Assembly (NCBI GenBank): GCA_964633445.1
Contig: CAZWFW010000061.1
Location: forward strand, 1 to 5,110
Source: CAZWFW01 sp964633445
Lineage (GTDB): Archaea; Undinarchaeota; CAZWFW01
DNA: 5,110 nt
Reading direction: 5' to 3'
This document shows, piece after piece, positions 1 through 5,110 of this stretch. Position numbers and translations under genes: made by a program. Each line of letters starts with the position of its first letter. Position 1 is the first letter of the stretch. The notes under the pieces were generated by a model. The model had not been told where the DNA came from. It was given only the letters and a program-made list of their open reading frames with translations, and did no database searches.

Positions 1-1523
1 GTTACAACTAGTTCTGGAGTGTAGATTTTCCTTGCAAAGAAACAAACAACTAGATTGCTTAAAACTTGCCTCCATTGCTCTTCATTTATCAGCATATCCA
101 CTAACGTTTCTGGTGGTATATTTTGCCCAGATTTAAGCAATTTTTGATCATAGGAGTAACCTGCATTATCTAGGTGGCTATGCCTTATCCCAATCAAATA
201 ACCAATAAAGCCTGCATAACCTGTTGCATAGCCAGGCATCTCATTACCACCAAAGCTTAATGCAAACTCACCACCCCCATAAACTTTGCTTGCCTCTTCA
301 ATACCTTTAGCGAGAATAGCATAGAAGTCGTTTGGTTGCTCAACAACGTATTCGCAGGCTTTGATGTAATTTTCGAAATCTCCCCATTTCAAACTAATTA
401 TTGTTTCTCTAGTTGTAACAATTCCCTTTTCTAGAGCTTCAGTAGCCCATGCTAATGCTACACCAGTGCTCATAGCATCCAAGCCAAGCAAATCAACGAC
501 CTCTATTAATTTAAGCATACCATCAGGATTGCTTACACCAAGCATGCTTCCTAACGCATAAATTGGTTCATAATCGTAGCTAACAAAAGTTGTCTTGTAG
601 AAATATGGATCTTCTCTATATACTTGCCTTAAAGCAGCAATATGGATGCATGCAACTGGACAACCGCTGCATGAAACCCTTCTGCCAAGCTTATTCTCAA
701 GCAAATACTCCCCACTTATATAATCAGCGTATTCAAAGCGTGTTTTCTTTAAATTCATCGTTGGTAATGCTCCAATTTCATTCAAATGTTTAACATTAAT
801 TGCGGTGCCAATTTCGTGATATTTCTTAGCAGCATCAGATTTCACCGCCATCTCAAAAATCCTATCGTAAACATTCTTATAAGCTCCCTCAGGGATTTTA
901 ATGCTCCTATTCCCAGCAACAACCAAGGCTTTAAGTTTTTTAGCCCCAAATATTGCTCCTAGACCTAATCTTCCAAAATGCCTATATGTTTCTGTTATAA
1001 CACAAGCATATCTTACTAGCCTTTCTCCCGCTTTTCCAATTCTCATTATACTTCTTACCCCGGCACCTCCCTCTCTTTCCCTTATAACCCTTGCAACTGT
1101 AATTGAATTTTGCATACCCCACAATGCTCTTGCATCTCTAAAGAAAACCTTTCCATTCTTTATTGCAATGTATATTGGCTTCTCGCTTTCTCCGGTTATT
1201 ACTATTGCTCCCAATCCGCAGAGTCTTATTGCCGTTGAAGTTCTACCACCAGCATGACTCTCAGCATATCTATTTATCAAAGGGCTTTTAAATGCTGCTA
1301 CAGTTTTTGACGCCATAGGATAAACAGCATTAAAGGGTCCAACGGCAAAGATTATAGGATTTTCTGGATCAAAAGGATCTATGTTTCTTGTAACTAATTC
1401 CTTATATAATTTTGCAGCAACACCACTACCTCCAAGAAATTCCTCAAATAAATCCTTTCTTTCTCTTATCCATGCCTTTTTTTTGCTTAAATCTATGTAG
1501 AGTATATTATTTAGGCTCTTCAT
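1..1523 (-). CDS. AOR-family tungsten/molybdenum aldehyde:ferredoxin oxidoreductase large subunit (3' end outside window)
   Basis: The frame runs without a stop from ATG 1523 off the left edge, giving 507 residues; family members have about 600-620, so roughly 100 C-terminal residues are missing. Enzymes of this family oxidise aldehydes or related substrates at a bis-tungstopterin (or Mo) centre next to a [4Fe-4S] cluster, usually in the cytoplasm with ferredoxin as acceptor. Visible signatures are FLGGSGVAAKLY near the N-terminus, SHAGGR, GRLGLGAIFGAKKLKA, cluster motif C285-x2-C288-x3-C292 with C494, and pterin motif D344-LLGL-D349. E319 and H450 align with the active-site Glu313 and His448 of Pyrococcus furiosus AOR, as I recall them. 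The second pterin motif, DxxGLC in that enzyme, is S489-NLVV-C494 here. The start overlaps the end of the upstream ferredoxin gene by 17 bases in another frame, so the two are probably co-transcribed and translationally coupled. A run of eight A's covers codons 14-16. The substrate cannot be told from sequence. Confidence 0.93.
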   Translation of the reverse strand, partial: MKSLNNILYIDLSKKKAWIRERKDLFEEFLGGSGVAAKLYKELVTRNIDPFDPENPIIFAVGPFNAVYPMASKTVAAFKSPLINRYAESHAGGRTSTAIRLCGLGAIVITGESEKPIYIAIKNGKVFFRDARALWGMQNSITVARVIREREGGAGVRSIMRIGKAGERLVRYACVITETYRHFGRLGLGAIFGAKKLKALVVAGNRSIKIPEGAYKNVYDRIFEMAVKSDAAKKYHEIGTAINVKHLNEIGALPTMNLKKTRFEYADYISGEYLLENKLGRRVSCSGCPVACIHIAALRQVYREDPYFYKTTFVSYDYEPIYALGSMLGVSNPDGMLKLIEVVDLLGLDAMSTGVALAWATEALEKGIVTTRETIISLKWGDFENYIKACEYVVEQPNDFYAILAKGIEEASKVYGGGEFALSFGGNEMPGYATGYAGFIGYLIGIRHSHLDNAGYSYDQKLLKSGQNIPPETLVDMLINEEQWRQVLSNLVVCFFARKIYTPELVV

Positions 1524-1914
1524 CCTTCTCAAGCGCAATTACGCCATATGGGCAATATCTTGCACAATACCCGCAATACATACAAACAATAGGCTTATTT
1601 TCCTCCTCATTCCAAAATATGGCACCAATTGGGCAAGCTTCAACGCATAACTTACAACCTACGCACTTATCCTTAATTAAAGTAACTCCTCCACCTTCTC
1701 TTGGTACTAAAGCGTCTTCAGGGCATGCCTTTGCACAAGGAGGGTCTTTGCAAGCTCTGCAAACAATTACTGTAAATCCTCTTTCAAAACCACCCAAACT
1801 ACGCACTAATATTGCAGATTTTCCAAAACCAGCTTCATTAAATTTGCGTGTGCATGCAAGCATACAGAGCTGACAACCTACGCATTTTTCACTATCTACA
1901 ACAGCAAGTCTCAT
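1507..1914 (-). CDS. Polyferredoxin, four [4Fe-4S] clusters, electron-transfer partner of the AOR
   Basis: This 135-residue protein has exactly sixteen cysteines in four ferredoxin-type groups: C11/14/17/21, C52/55/60/64, C84/87/90/94 and C111/114/117/121. The second group is CxxCxxxxCxxxC (CRACKDPPCAKAC), the variant seen in DmsB/HycB/AorA-like subunits; the others are CxxCxxCxxxC. No signal peptide or membrane segment is visible, so it is probably cytoplasmic. It likely carries electrons between the tungsten enzyme encoded just downstream and a further acceptor. Small four-cluster subunits of this type accompany AOR-like enzymes in Aromatoleum (AorA), Pyrococcus WOR5 and benzoyl-CoA reductase (BamC). 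ATG 1914 puts the first cysteine motif at residue 11, as usual. No clear ribosome-binding site precedes it. The TAA stop lies inside the 5' end of the AOR gene. Confidence 0.93.
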   Translation of the reverse strand: MRLAVVDSEKCVGCQLCMLACTRKFNEAGFGKSAILVRSLGGFERGFTVIVCRACKDPPCAKACPEDALVPREGGGVTLIKDKCVGCKLCVEACPIGAIFWNEEENKPIVCMYCGYCARYCPYGVIALEKDEEPK

Positions 1915-1932
1915 TAAATAAGCTACTAATTT

Positions 1933-1958
1933 CCTTTAATTTAATTTAACCTTAAAAA
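1933..1958 (-). promoter_or_regulatory. Putative AT-rich promoter of the ferredoxin-AOR operon
   Basis: Read on the minus strand, 1958-1951 is TTTTTAAG, followed by the AT-only tract AAATTAAATTAAA ending near 1935. TTTTTAAG would place transcription start near 1930, giving a leader of about 15 bases. The second tract lies about 26 bases before ATG 1914 and would give a leaderless mRNA. I cannot choose between them. The purine-rich GAAAAGTGG just upstream could act as a BRE. Confidence 0.35.
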
Positions 1959-2003
1959 TTATCCACTTTTCAGTGACAAGATTAGTGGCAAGTTATGCTT
2001 ACC

Positions 2004-2013
2004 TTTATTTAAA
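2004..2013 (+). promoter_or_regulatory. TATA box for the small membrane-protein gene
   Basis: TTTATTTAAA is centred about 31 bases before ATG 2040. The usual archaeal distance of about 25 bases from TATA box to start site puts the mRNA 5' end within a few bases of the ATG. No Shine-Dalgarno sequence is present, so the mRNA is probably leaderless or nearly so. It lies back to back with the ferredoxin promoter in a 125-base divergent region. Confidence 0.5.
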
Positions 2014-2039
2014 ACTGTGGAGATTTAGCTAAGAAAGTT

Positions 2040-2228
2040 ATGAGCATACTATTCAGGATCATACTGATAGTGGTTGGAGTACTGCTAATAATAATAGGGG
2101 CTAGAATGTCCACTAAGCAAGTAATTGGCCCTATATTTGGTCCTACACTAATATTAGTTGGTGTACTTTTGATAACCATAGGATCTTGTGATTTGTGGGA
2201 GGCTATAAAAGAGGCTTTGGCTGGATAG
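2040..2228 (+). CDS. Small two-helix membrane protein, function unknown
   Basis: A 62-residue protein with two hydrophobic segments, about residues 4-20 and 34-48, joined by a short polar loop (RMSTKQ) and ending in the amphipathic tail CDLWEAIKEALAG. The two segments look like an internal duplication: VVGVLLIIIGA in the first and LVGVLLITIGS in the second. A well-placed TATA box and an ATG at the predicted mRNA start argue that it is real despite its length. It is divergent from the ferredoxin-AOR operon and 272 bases upstream of pheS, so context gives no role. It vaguely recalls short archaeal membrane families such as DUF131, but I cannot assign it. The stop codon abuts the edge of a possible insertion-sequence remnant, so the C-terminus may have been altered by that insertion. 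Confidence 0.6.
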   Translation: MSILFRIILIVVGVLLIIIGARMSTKQVIGPIFGPTLILVGVLLITIGSCDLWEAIKEALAG

Positions 2229-2354
2229 TGACTTCATCCTCGCTATTGCAAGGGCTTCCTCACCAAGTTATCTCTGTCTTAATACTCCCAGCAACTGAAG
2301 GTAAATTTCTTGATCAGCGATCACCTCCTTTCCTCATTGCTTCGCTCAGAGTCA
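2228..2354 (-). mobile_element. Possible decayed 3' end of an IS200/IS605-type tnpB element
   Basis: On the minus strand one frame runs from about 2354 to 2228 with two internal TGA codons (2316-2314 and 2262-2260). It reads LTLSEAMRKGGDR, stop, SRNLPSVAGSIKTEITW, stop, GSPCNSEDE. A basic, low-complexity tail followed by a GSP-containing segment coded by GGAAGCCC resembles the C-terminal end of archaeal TnpB proteins as I remember them. It is followed by a small hairpin and the end GATGAAGTCAC, the layout of IS605-family right ends. No catalytic part of a transposase is present, so at most this is a fragment left by deletion or one-ended decay. GTGACTT (2228-2234) and AAGTCAC (2354-2360) form inverted flanks that may be chance. 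Not confirmed by alignment. The same bases also hold C/D-box-like motifs. Confidence 0.38.
2238..2253 (-). repeat. Hairpin at the presumed right end of the tnpB remnant
   Basis: On the minus strand CCTTGC-AATA-GCGAGG forms a six-pair stem with one T-G wobble and a four-base loop. The plus strand would have a C-A mismatch at the same place, so the structure favours the minus strand. Eleven bases later comes GTCAC, a spacing that suits an IS200/IS605 end hairpin and cleavage site. The stem is too short to prove this alone. Confidence 0.4.
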
Positions 2355-2372
2355 AGTCACATCATCATTAAA
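2310..2372 (-). ncRNA. Candidate C/D-box sRNA (tentative)
   Basis: The minus strand has, in order, C box ATGATGA (2368-2362), 12 bases, D' box CTGA (2349-2346), 8 bases, C'-like box ATGAGGA (2337-2331, one mismatch to RTGATGA), 13 bases, and D box CTGA (2317-2314). Order and spacing match archaeal box C/D RNAs, which are about 50-60 bases with ~12-base guides. The D guide contains AGGAGGTGATC (2329-2319), complementary to the conserved 16S rRNA 3' end GATCACCTCCT. By the fifth-base rule it would direct 2'-O-methylation of the C in GATC, equivalent to E. coli C1533. I know no archaeal target for the D' guide. Against it: no obvious terminal stem, no well-placed promoter, and overlap with the tnpB-like remnant. 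The same 11 bases would also be a perfect Shine-Dalgarno sequence, but no start codon follows at a suitable distance. Confidence 0.28.
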
Positions 2373-2427
2373 TATAAACTTCTTAACTAGTAATTAATAG
2401 CTTGATAAGTAAAGCGCTATCTGCGAA

Positions 2428-2440
2428 AAATTTAATAATT
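2428..2440 (+). promoter_or_regulatory. Possible pheS promoter (AT-rich element)
   Basis: AAATTTAATAATT is the best TATA-like sequence upstream of pheS. It would place transcription start near 2460 and leave a leader of about 40 bases. That leader has no Shine-Dalgarno match but contains a four-codon open frame, ATG 2476 to TAA 2490. The 8-mer TGCGAAAA occurs at 2422-2429 and again at 2458-2465, bracketing the region. Weak evidence. Confidence 0.25.
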
Positions 2441-2500
2441 CAAATTTGTTTGAAAGTTGCGAAAATAATAGGGATATGATATTGACATAAAAATCCAAAA

Positions 2501-4018
2501 ATGAGGGTAGAGCTGCATCCTATCGAGCAAAAGGTTATAGAAGTTTTAAATAAGCATAGGCAATTAACATTAGGGGTTTTGATAAAAATTACAAGATTTG
2601 ATATTGCTAAATGTTATAAAGCTGTTAAACTACTTCAAAGCAAAAATCTGGTTGATGTTAAAGAAAAAAAGAAAAGAGTAGTATTAATTAAGGAAGAAAC
2701 TCTGCCAGAGAGAAAAATTTTGGATCTCTTTAAGAAAAATAAAACTGAAAAGCTTAGCATACAAAAACTTGGCGACCTTCGCTTTGCTATAGGAATTCTA
2801 AGAAAAAAAGGTTTAGTAGAAGTTAAGAAGGAAGATAGAGGTGTATTTATCTATCTAACCAATCAAGGCAAAAATTTTCTTGATAAAAAACTGCCAGATG
2901 AGGTTCTACTTGAAAAGTTAAGAGAAGTCGGTGGAGATATAGAGAAGCTAGATGAGAAGGAAAAAAGAGCTCTTGATGAGTTAGTAAGGAGAGGAGTTAT
3001 TGAAATGGATGAGAAGTTAGAAGCTTATATTAAAATTACAGATTTAGGCAAAAAAATTGCTGAAGAAGTTGAAAAAGAGGTTGGAGTTGAAGAAATTGGC
3101 GTAATTACCCATGAAATACTTAGAAGTGGTAAATGGAAAAAGGCTAAATTTAGAAAATATGCAATTTTAAAATCAGCACCAGAGGTAATATACGGTAGAA
3201 AGCACCCACTAACAATTTTCATTGAAAGAATAAGAGAAATTTTCCTTGAGATGGGTTTTGCTGAGGTTTCAGGCCCATTAGTAGAATCTTCCTTTTGGAA
3301 CTTCGATGCTCTGTATCAGCCACAGGATCATCCAGCAAGAGATTTACAAGATACCTTCTACTTAAAAAATCCAACTTACGCAAAACTACCAAACAAAGAA
3401 CTGGTTAGGAGGGTAAAGGCAACGCATGAAAATGGTTGGCGTACTGGTTCAACTGGTTGGCAATATGAATGGAAAGAGGAAGTTGCAAAGCAAGCAATTT
3501 TAAGAACACATACTACGGCAGTTTCTGCAAGATATTTAGCTAAAATTAGACCACCAGCAAAAATATTTTGTATTGGTAGGGTTTATAGAAATGAAACTTT
3601 GGATTACAAGCATTTAGCGGAATTTCACCAAATTGAGGGAATTGTTGTTTCAGAGGATGTTACATTCAGAGATTTGCTTGGTTATTTAAGGGAATTCTTC
3701 TGGAAACTTGGATTTGAAAAAATAAGATTTAGACCAAGCTATTTCCCTTACACAGAAATGAGTGTTGAGCCTGAGGTTTACTTTGAAGCTAAGCAAGATT
3801 GGATTGAGCTTGGAGGGGCAGGTATATTTAGACCAGAGGTAACTATGCCTTTTGGTATTAATTGCCCAGTTCTAGCATGGGGTTTGAGTTTGGAAAGAGT
3901 AGCAATGCTATTGCTGGGATTGGATGATATAAGAGTGTTTTATAGAAGCAATCTAGAATTTTTGAGAAAATTGGGACATTGCGTTTTTAAGGACTCAAGT
4001 TTTATGTGGAAATTTTAG
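2501..4018 (+). CDS. pheS: Phenylalanyl-tRNA synthetase alpha subunit, archaeal type
   Basis: Encodes 505 residues, the usual length for archaeal PheS. It is the catalytic chain of the (alpha-beta)2 enzyme that charges tRNA-Phe in the cytoplasm. About residues 1-195 form two or three winged-helix domains (for example MRVELHPIEQKVIEVLNKH), which bind tRNA in this lineage. The class II catalytic domain begins near G210-KWKKAKFRKY. Landmarks are H235-PL starting motif 1, F265-WNFDAL, H277-PARDLQDTF (usually REMQDTF), H337-TTAVSA, R360-VYRNE with F375-HQIEG (motif 2, ATP binding), F415-PYTE, the phenylalanine-site strand E436-LGGAGIFRPE, and motif 3 G461-LSLER. ATG 2501 is the first possible start after an in-frame TGA at 2483. 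After EFLRKL, where relatives normally end, about 13 residues (GHCVFKDSSFMWKF) follow, and the stop overlaps the convergent gene by four bases. Its partner pheT lies downstream beyond that gene. Confidence 0.97.
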   Translation: MRVELHPIEQKVIEVLNKHRQLTLGVLIKITRFDIAKCYKAVKLLQSKNLVDVKEKKKRVVLIKEETLPERKILDLFKKNKTEKLSIQKLGDLRFAIGILRKKGLVEVKKEDRGVFIYLTNQGKNFLDKKLPDEVLLEKLREVGGDIEKLDEKEKRALDELVRRGVIEMDEKLEAYIKITDLGKKIAEEVEKEVGVEEIGVITHEILRSGKWKKAKFRKYAILKSAPEVIYGRKHPLTIFIERIREIFLEMGFAEVSGPLVESSFWNFDALYQPQDHPARDLQDTFYLKNPTYAKLPNKELVRRVKATHENGWRTGSTGWQYEWKEEVAKQAILRTHTTAVSARYLAKIRPPAKIFCIGRVYRNETLDYKHLAEFHQIEGIVVSEDVTFRDLLGYLREFFWKLGFEKIRFRPSYFPYTEMSVEPEVYFEAKQDWIELGGAGIFRPEVTMPFGINCPVLAWGLSLERVAMLLLGLDDIRVFYRSNLEFLRKLGHCVFKDSSFMWKF

Positions 4019-4527
4019 AAACTCTGTTCAATTTCCCTCAATTTTTCCTCATCAAGGCTGAATTCCTTTAAAAAAGGAAAAATTTTAAAAAGTCGCTTTT
4101 TATTCACTTTGGTAATTATTAGTTTTTTCCTTTTTTCCACCTCGATAATATCCTCCTCGCTCAAAATATAAGCGGATGAAAAGATATTTTGCCAATACTT
4201 TTTATTTTTGCTTGTTTTTAGCTTTTTCAACCAACTGTAAAAGCTCTCAGATGTTATCGGCAATTTTAACTCTTTTAAAGCACAGAGAAGTGCAGTTACT
4301 GGACGAACTTTTATCTCCTCATCGTCAAAGATGTAAAGTGCAAGATGGTAGATGGTAGGACCAGAACCAAACTTTCTTCTGAGATCATCCCCCCTATTAG
4401 TGCACCACACTCTCCTGGTTTTTAACCTATCCTCATAATCCTCTAATTTTGCTATTCCTGCTCTCCTCTTAAGTTCTTTTACAACTTCAATAATTTTTAG
4501 ACCCTTTGACTTCTCTTTTATAAACAT
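4015..4527 (-). CDS. Unrecognised 170-residue basic protein between pheS and pheT
   Basis: I do not recognise this protein. It is soluble, rich in lysine, arginine and glutamate, and predicted mostly helical. There is no signal peptide, membrane segment or metal-binding motif, and only two cysteines (C42, C82). The most structured-looking part is about residues 38-103: RRVWCTNRGDDLRRKFGSG, then a hydrophobic stretch (TIYHLALYIF), then a helical unit ending ITSESFYSWLKKLK that could be helix-turn-helix-like, though this is only an impression. Residues 120-170 are charged helices (SEEDIIEVEKRKK, SLDEEKLREIEQSF). The gene lies antiparallel between pheS and pheT, sharing four bases with the pheS stop (overlapping TAA and TAG) and ending 35 bases from the pheT start. 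Its tight fit, length and natural-looking composition favour a real gene, possibly inserted into a former pheS-pheT operon. No convincing TATA box lies ~26 bases upstream of ATG 4527. Confidence 0.7.
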   Translation of the reverse strand: MFIKEKSKGLKIIEVVKELKRRAGIAKLEDYEDRLKTRRVWCTNRGDDLRRKFGSGPTIYHLALYIFDDEEIKVRPVTALLCALKELKLPITSESFYSWLKKLKTSKNKKYWQNIFSSAYILSEEDIIEVEKRKKLIITKVNKKRLFKIFPFLKEFSLDEEKLREIEQSF

Positions 4528-4533
4528 TAATAA

Positions 4534-4541
4534 TTTAAAAA
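4534..4541 (+). promoter_or_regulatory. TATA box of pheT, leaderless type
   Basis: TTTAAAAA is centred about 26 bases before ATG 4563, so transcription should begin at or within a base or two of the start codon. No Shine-Dalgarno sequence is present. pheT needs this promoter because the gene before it runs the other way. The 35-base gap between the two start codons also has to hold any promoter of the divergent gene. Confidence 0.5.
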
Positions 4542-4562
4542 TAGAAAAATTTCTTATTTTTT

Positions 4563-5110
4563 ATGCCAGTCGTGACAATCAACTACGATAGGCTAGTTTC
4601 ATTACTTGGTAAGAAATTTGAAAGAGAATTCTTGCTTAATCGAATTGCTATGCTTGGAACGGCTATTGAAGGATTTGATGATGAAAGTAATGAGTTAAGA
4701 GTTGAGGTTTTTCCAAATAGACCGGATATGCTAAATCTCTCGGGATTGGCAAGAGCCTTGAAAGCTTTTCTCGGAATCGAAATTGGAATGCCTAAGTATT
4801 ACGTTAAGAAAAGCGATGTATGTGTTTATGTTAAGAAGGGATTGGAAAAAATAAGACCTTATATTGCCTGCGCTATCATAGAGAATTTAAAGCTGGACGA
4901 GGAGAGCTTGAAGGATTTGATCCAGCTGCAAGAAAAGCTTCATGAAACAATAGGTAGGAGAAGAAAAAAGGTTGCGATAGGTTTGCATGATTTTAGTAAG
5001 GTAGATCCGCCAATATACTATGTTGCTGCTTCAAAAAATAAGAGGTTCGTTCCGCTAGGATGTGAAAAGGAAATGAGTTTGGAGGAGATTCTAAAATATC
5101 ATGAAAAAGG
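4563..5110 (+). CDS. pheT: Phenylalanyl-tRNA synthetase beta subunit, N-terminal part (runs off right edge)
   Basis: The first 182 codons are present; archaeal PheT has about 550 residues. The protein pairs with PheS, contributes to tRNA binding and edits Tyr-tRNA-Phe through its B3/B4 domain. The start MPVVTINYDRLVSLLGKKF is typical of the archaeal/eukaryotic beta chain, which lacks the bacterial N-terminal EMAP-like domain. E48-VFPNRPDML with GLARAL is the conserved B1-type segment, and I130-GRRRKKVAIGLHDF leads into the B3/B4 region. ATG 4563 is the first in-frame start after a TAG at 4542 and sits at the mRNA start predicted from the TATA box. It is separated from pheS by an antiparallel gene, so the two synthetase chains are probably transcribed separately. 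No frameshift or internal stop is seen. Confidence 0.95.
   Translation, partial: MPVVTINYDRLVSLLGKKFEREFLLNRIAMLGTAIEGFDDESNELRVEVFPNRPDMLNLSGLARALKAFLGIEIGMPKYYVKKSDVCVYVKKGLEKIRPYIACAIIENLKLDEESLKDLIQLQEKLHETIGRRRKKVAIGLHDFSKVDPPIYYVAASKNKRFVPLGCEKEMSLEEILKYHEK

Noticed and set aside
1..419. An 11-base inverted repeat, GTTACAACTAG at 1-11 and its complement at 409-419.
   Set aside because: Both copies are in AOR coding sequence, and a few 11-base matches are expected by chance in 5 kb.
590..793. Plus-strand open frame of 67 codons.
   Set aside because: Antisense to the cluster-binding part of the AOR gene; no promoter or recognisable sequence.
901..1257. Plus-strand open frame of 118 codons opposite the AOR gene.
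   Set aside because: It lies wholly within the well-supported AOR coding sequence on the other strand and its translation has no family features.
1412..1873. Plus-strand open frame of 153 codons opposite the ferredoxin and AOR start.
   Set aside because: Antisense to the four-cluster ferredoxin, whose sixteen cysteines fix the true frame; proline/serine-rich shadow translation.
3025..3222. Minus-strand open frame of 65 codons inside pheS.
   Set aside because: Shadow of a conserved synthetase gene.
4063..4079. Perfect seven-pair hairpin TTCCTTT-AAA-AAAGGAA just past the end of pheS, considered as a terminator.
   Set aside because: It is inside the coding sequence of the convergent gene, is A/T-dominated, and archaeal termination relies on T-runs more than on hairpins.
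4176..4358. Plus-strand open frame of 60 codons between pheS and pheT.
   Set aside because: It lies opposite the longer 170-residue frame, lacks a promoter, and its cysteine- and serine-rich translation looks like a shadow.
1..5110. tRNA, rRNA, CRISPR array or intact insertion sequence.
   Set aside because: No TTCGA-type T-loop context, no regularly spaced repeats and no complete transposase on either strand by eye.

Overview
The window looks like chromosomal DNA from an AT-rich archaeon, probably a thermophile. Three things point there. The pheS gene encodes the long archaeal/eukaryotic-type PheRS alpha chain with N-terminal winged-helix domains. The oxidoreductase belongs to the tungsten/molybdenum aldehyde:ferredoxin oxidoreductase (AOR) family. 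Several genes have an archaeal TATA-like box 25-30 bases before an ATG and no Shine-Dalgarno site, as expected for leaderless mRNAs. A finer placement (TACK-type lineages would fit) is a guess from base composition and gene content.

Left part (1-1914, minus strand): a two-gene redox module. A 135-residue polyferredoxin with sixteen cysteines in four [4Fe-4S] motifs lies directly upstream of, and overlaps by 17 bases, an AOR-family large subunit whose last ~100 residues lie beyond the left edge. The pair resembles known AOR enzymes with a dedicated electron-transfer subunit. The AOR keeps all four cluster cysteines (C285, C288, C292, C494) and the first pterin motif, but the second pterin motif DxxGLC has become SNLVVC.

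Middle (1915-2500): a 125-base divergent promoter region, a 62-residue two-helix membrane protein of unknown function (2040-2228, plus), and a 272-base gap before pheS. The gap is not empty. Its minus strand has a short stretch resembling the decayed 3' end of an IS200/IS605-type tnpB gene with an end hairpin. Overlapping this is a set of C/D-box-like motifs at near-canonical spacing, and the stretch before the D box is complementary to the 3' end of 16S rRNA. These are competing readings of the same bases, and both are tentative.

Right part (2501-5110): pheS, then pheT, which runs off the right edge. Together they encode the two chains of phenylalanyl-tRNA synthetase. An unrecognised 170-residue gene lies between them on the opposite strand; it overlaps the end of pheS by 4 bases and lies 35 bases from the start of pheT. 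pheT therefore seems to need its own promoter, and a good leaderless-type TATA box is present. The pheS C-terminus carries a short tail that looks atypical at exactly this junction.
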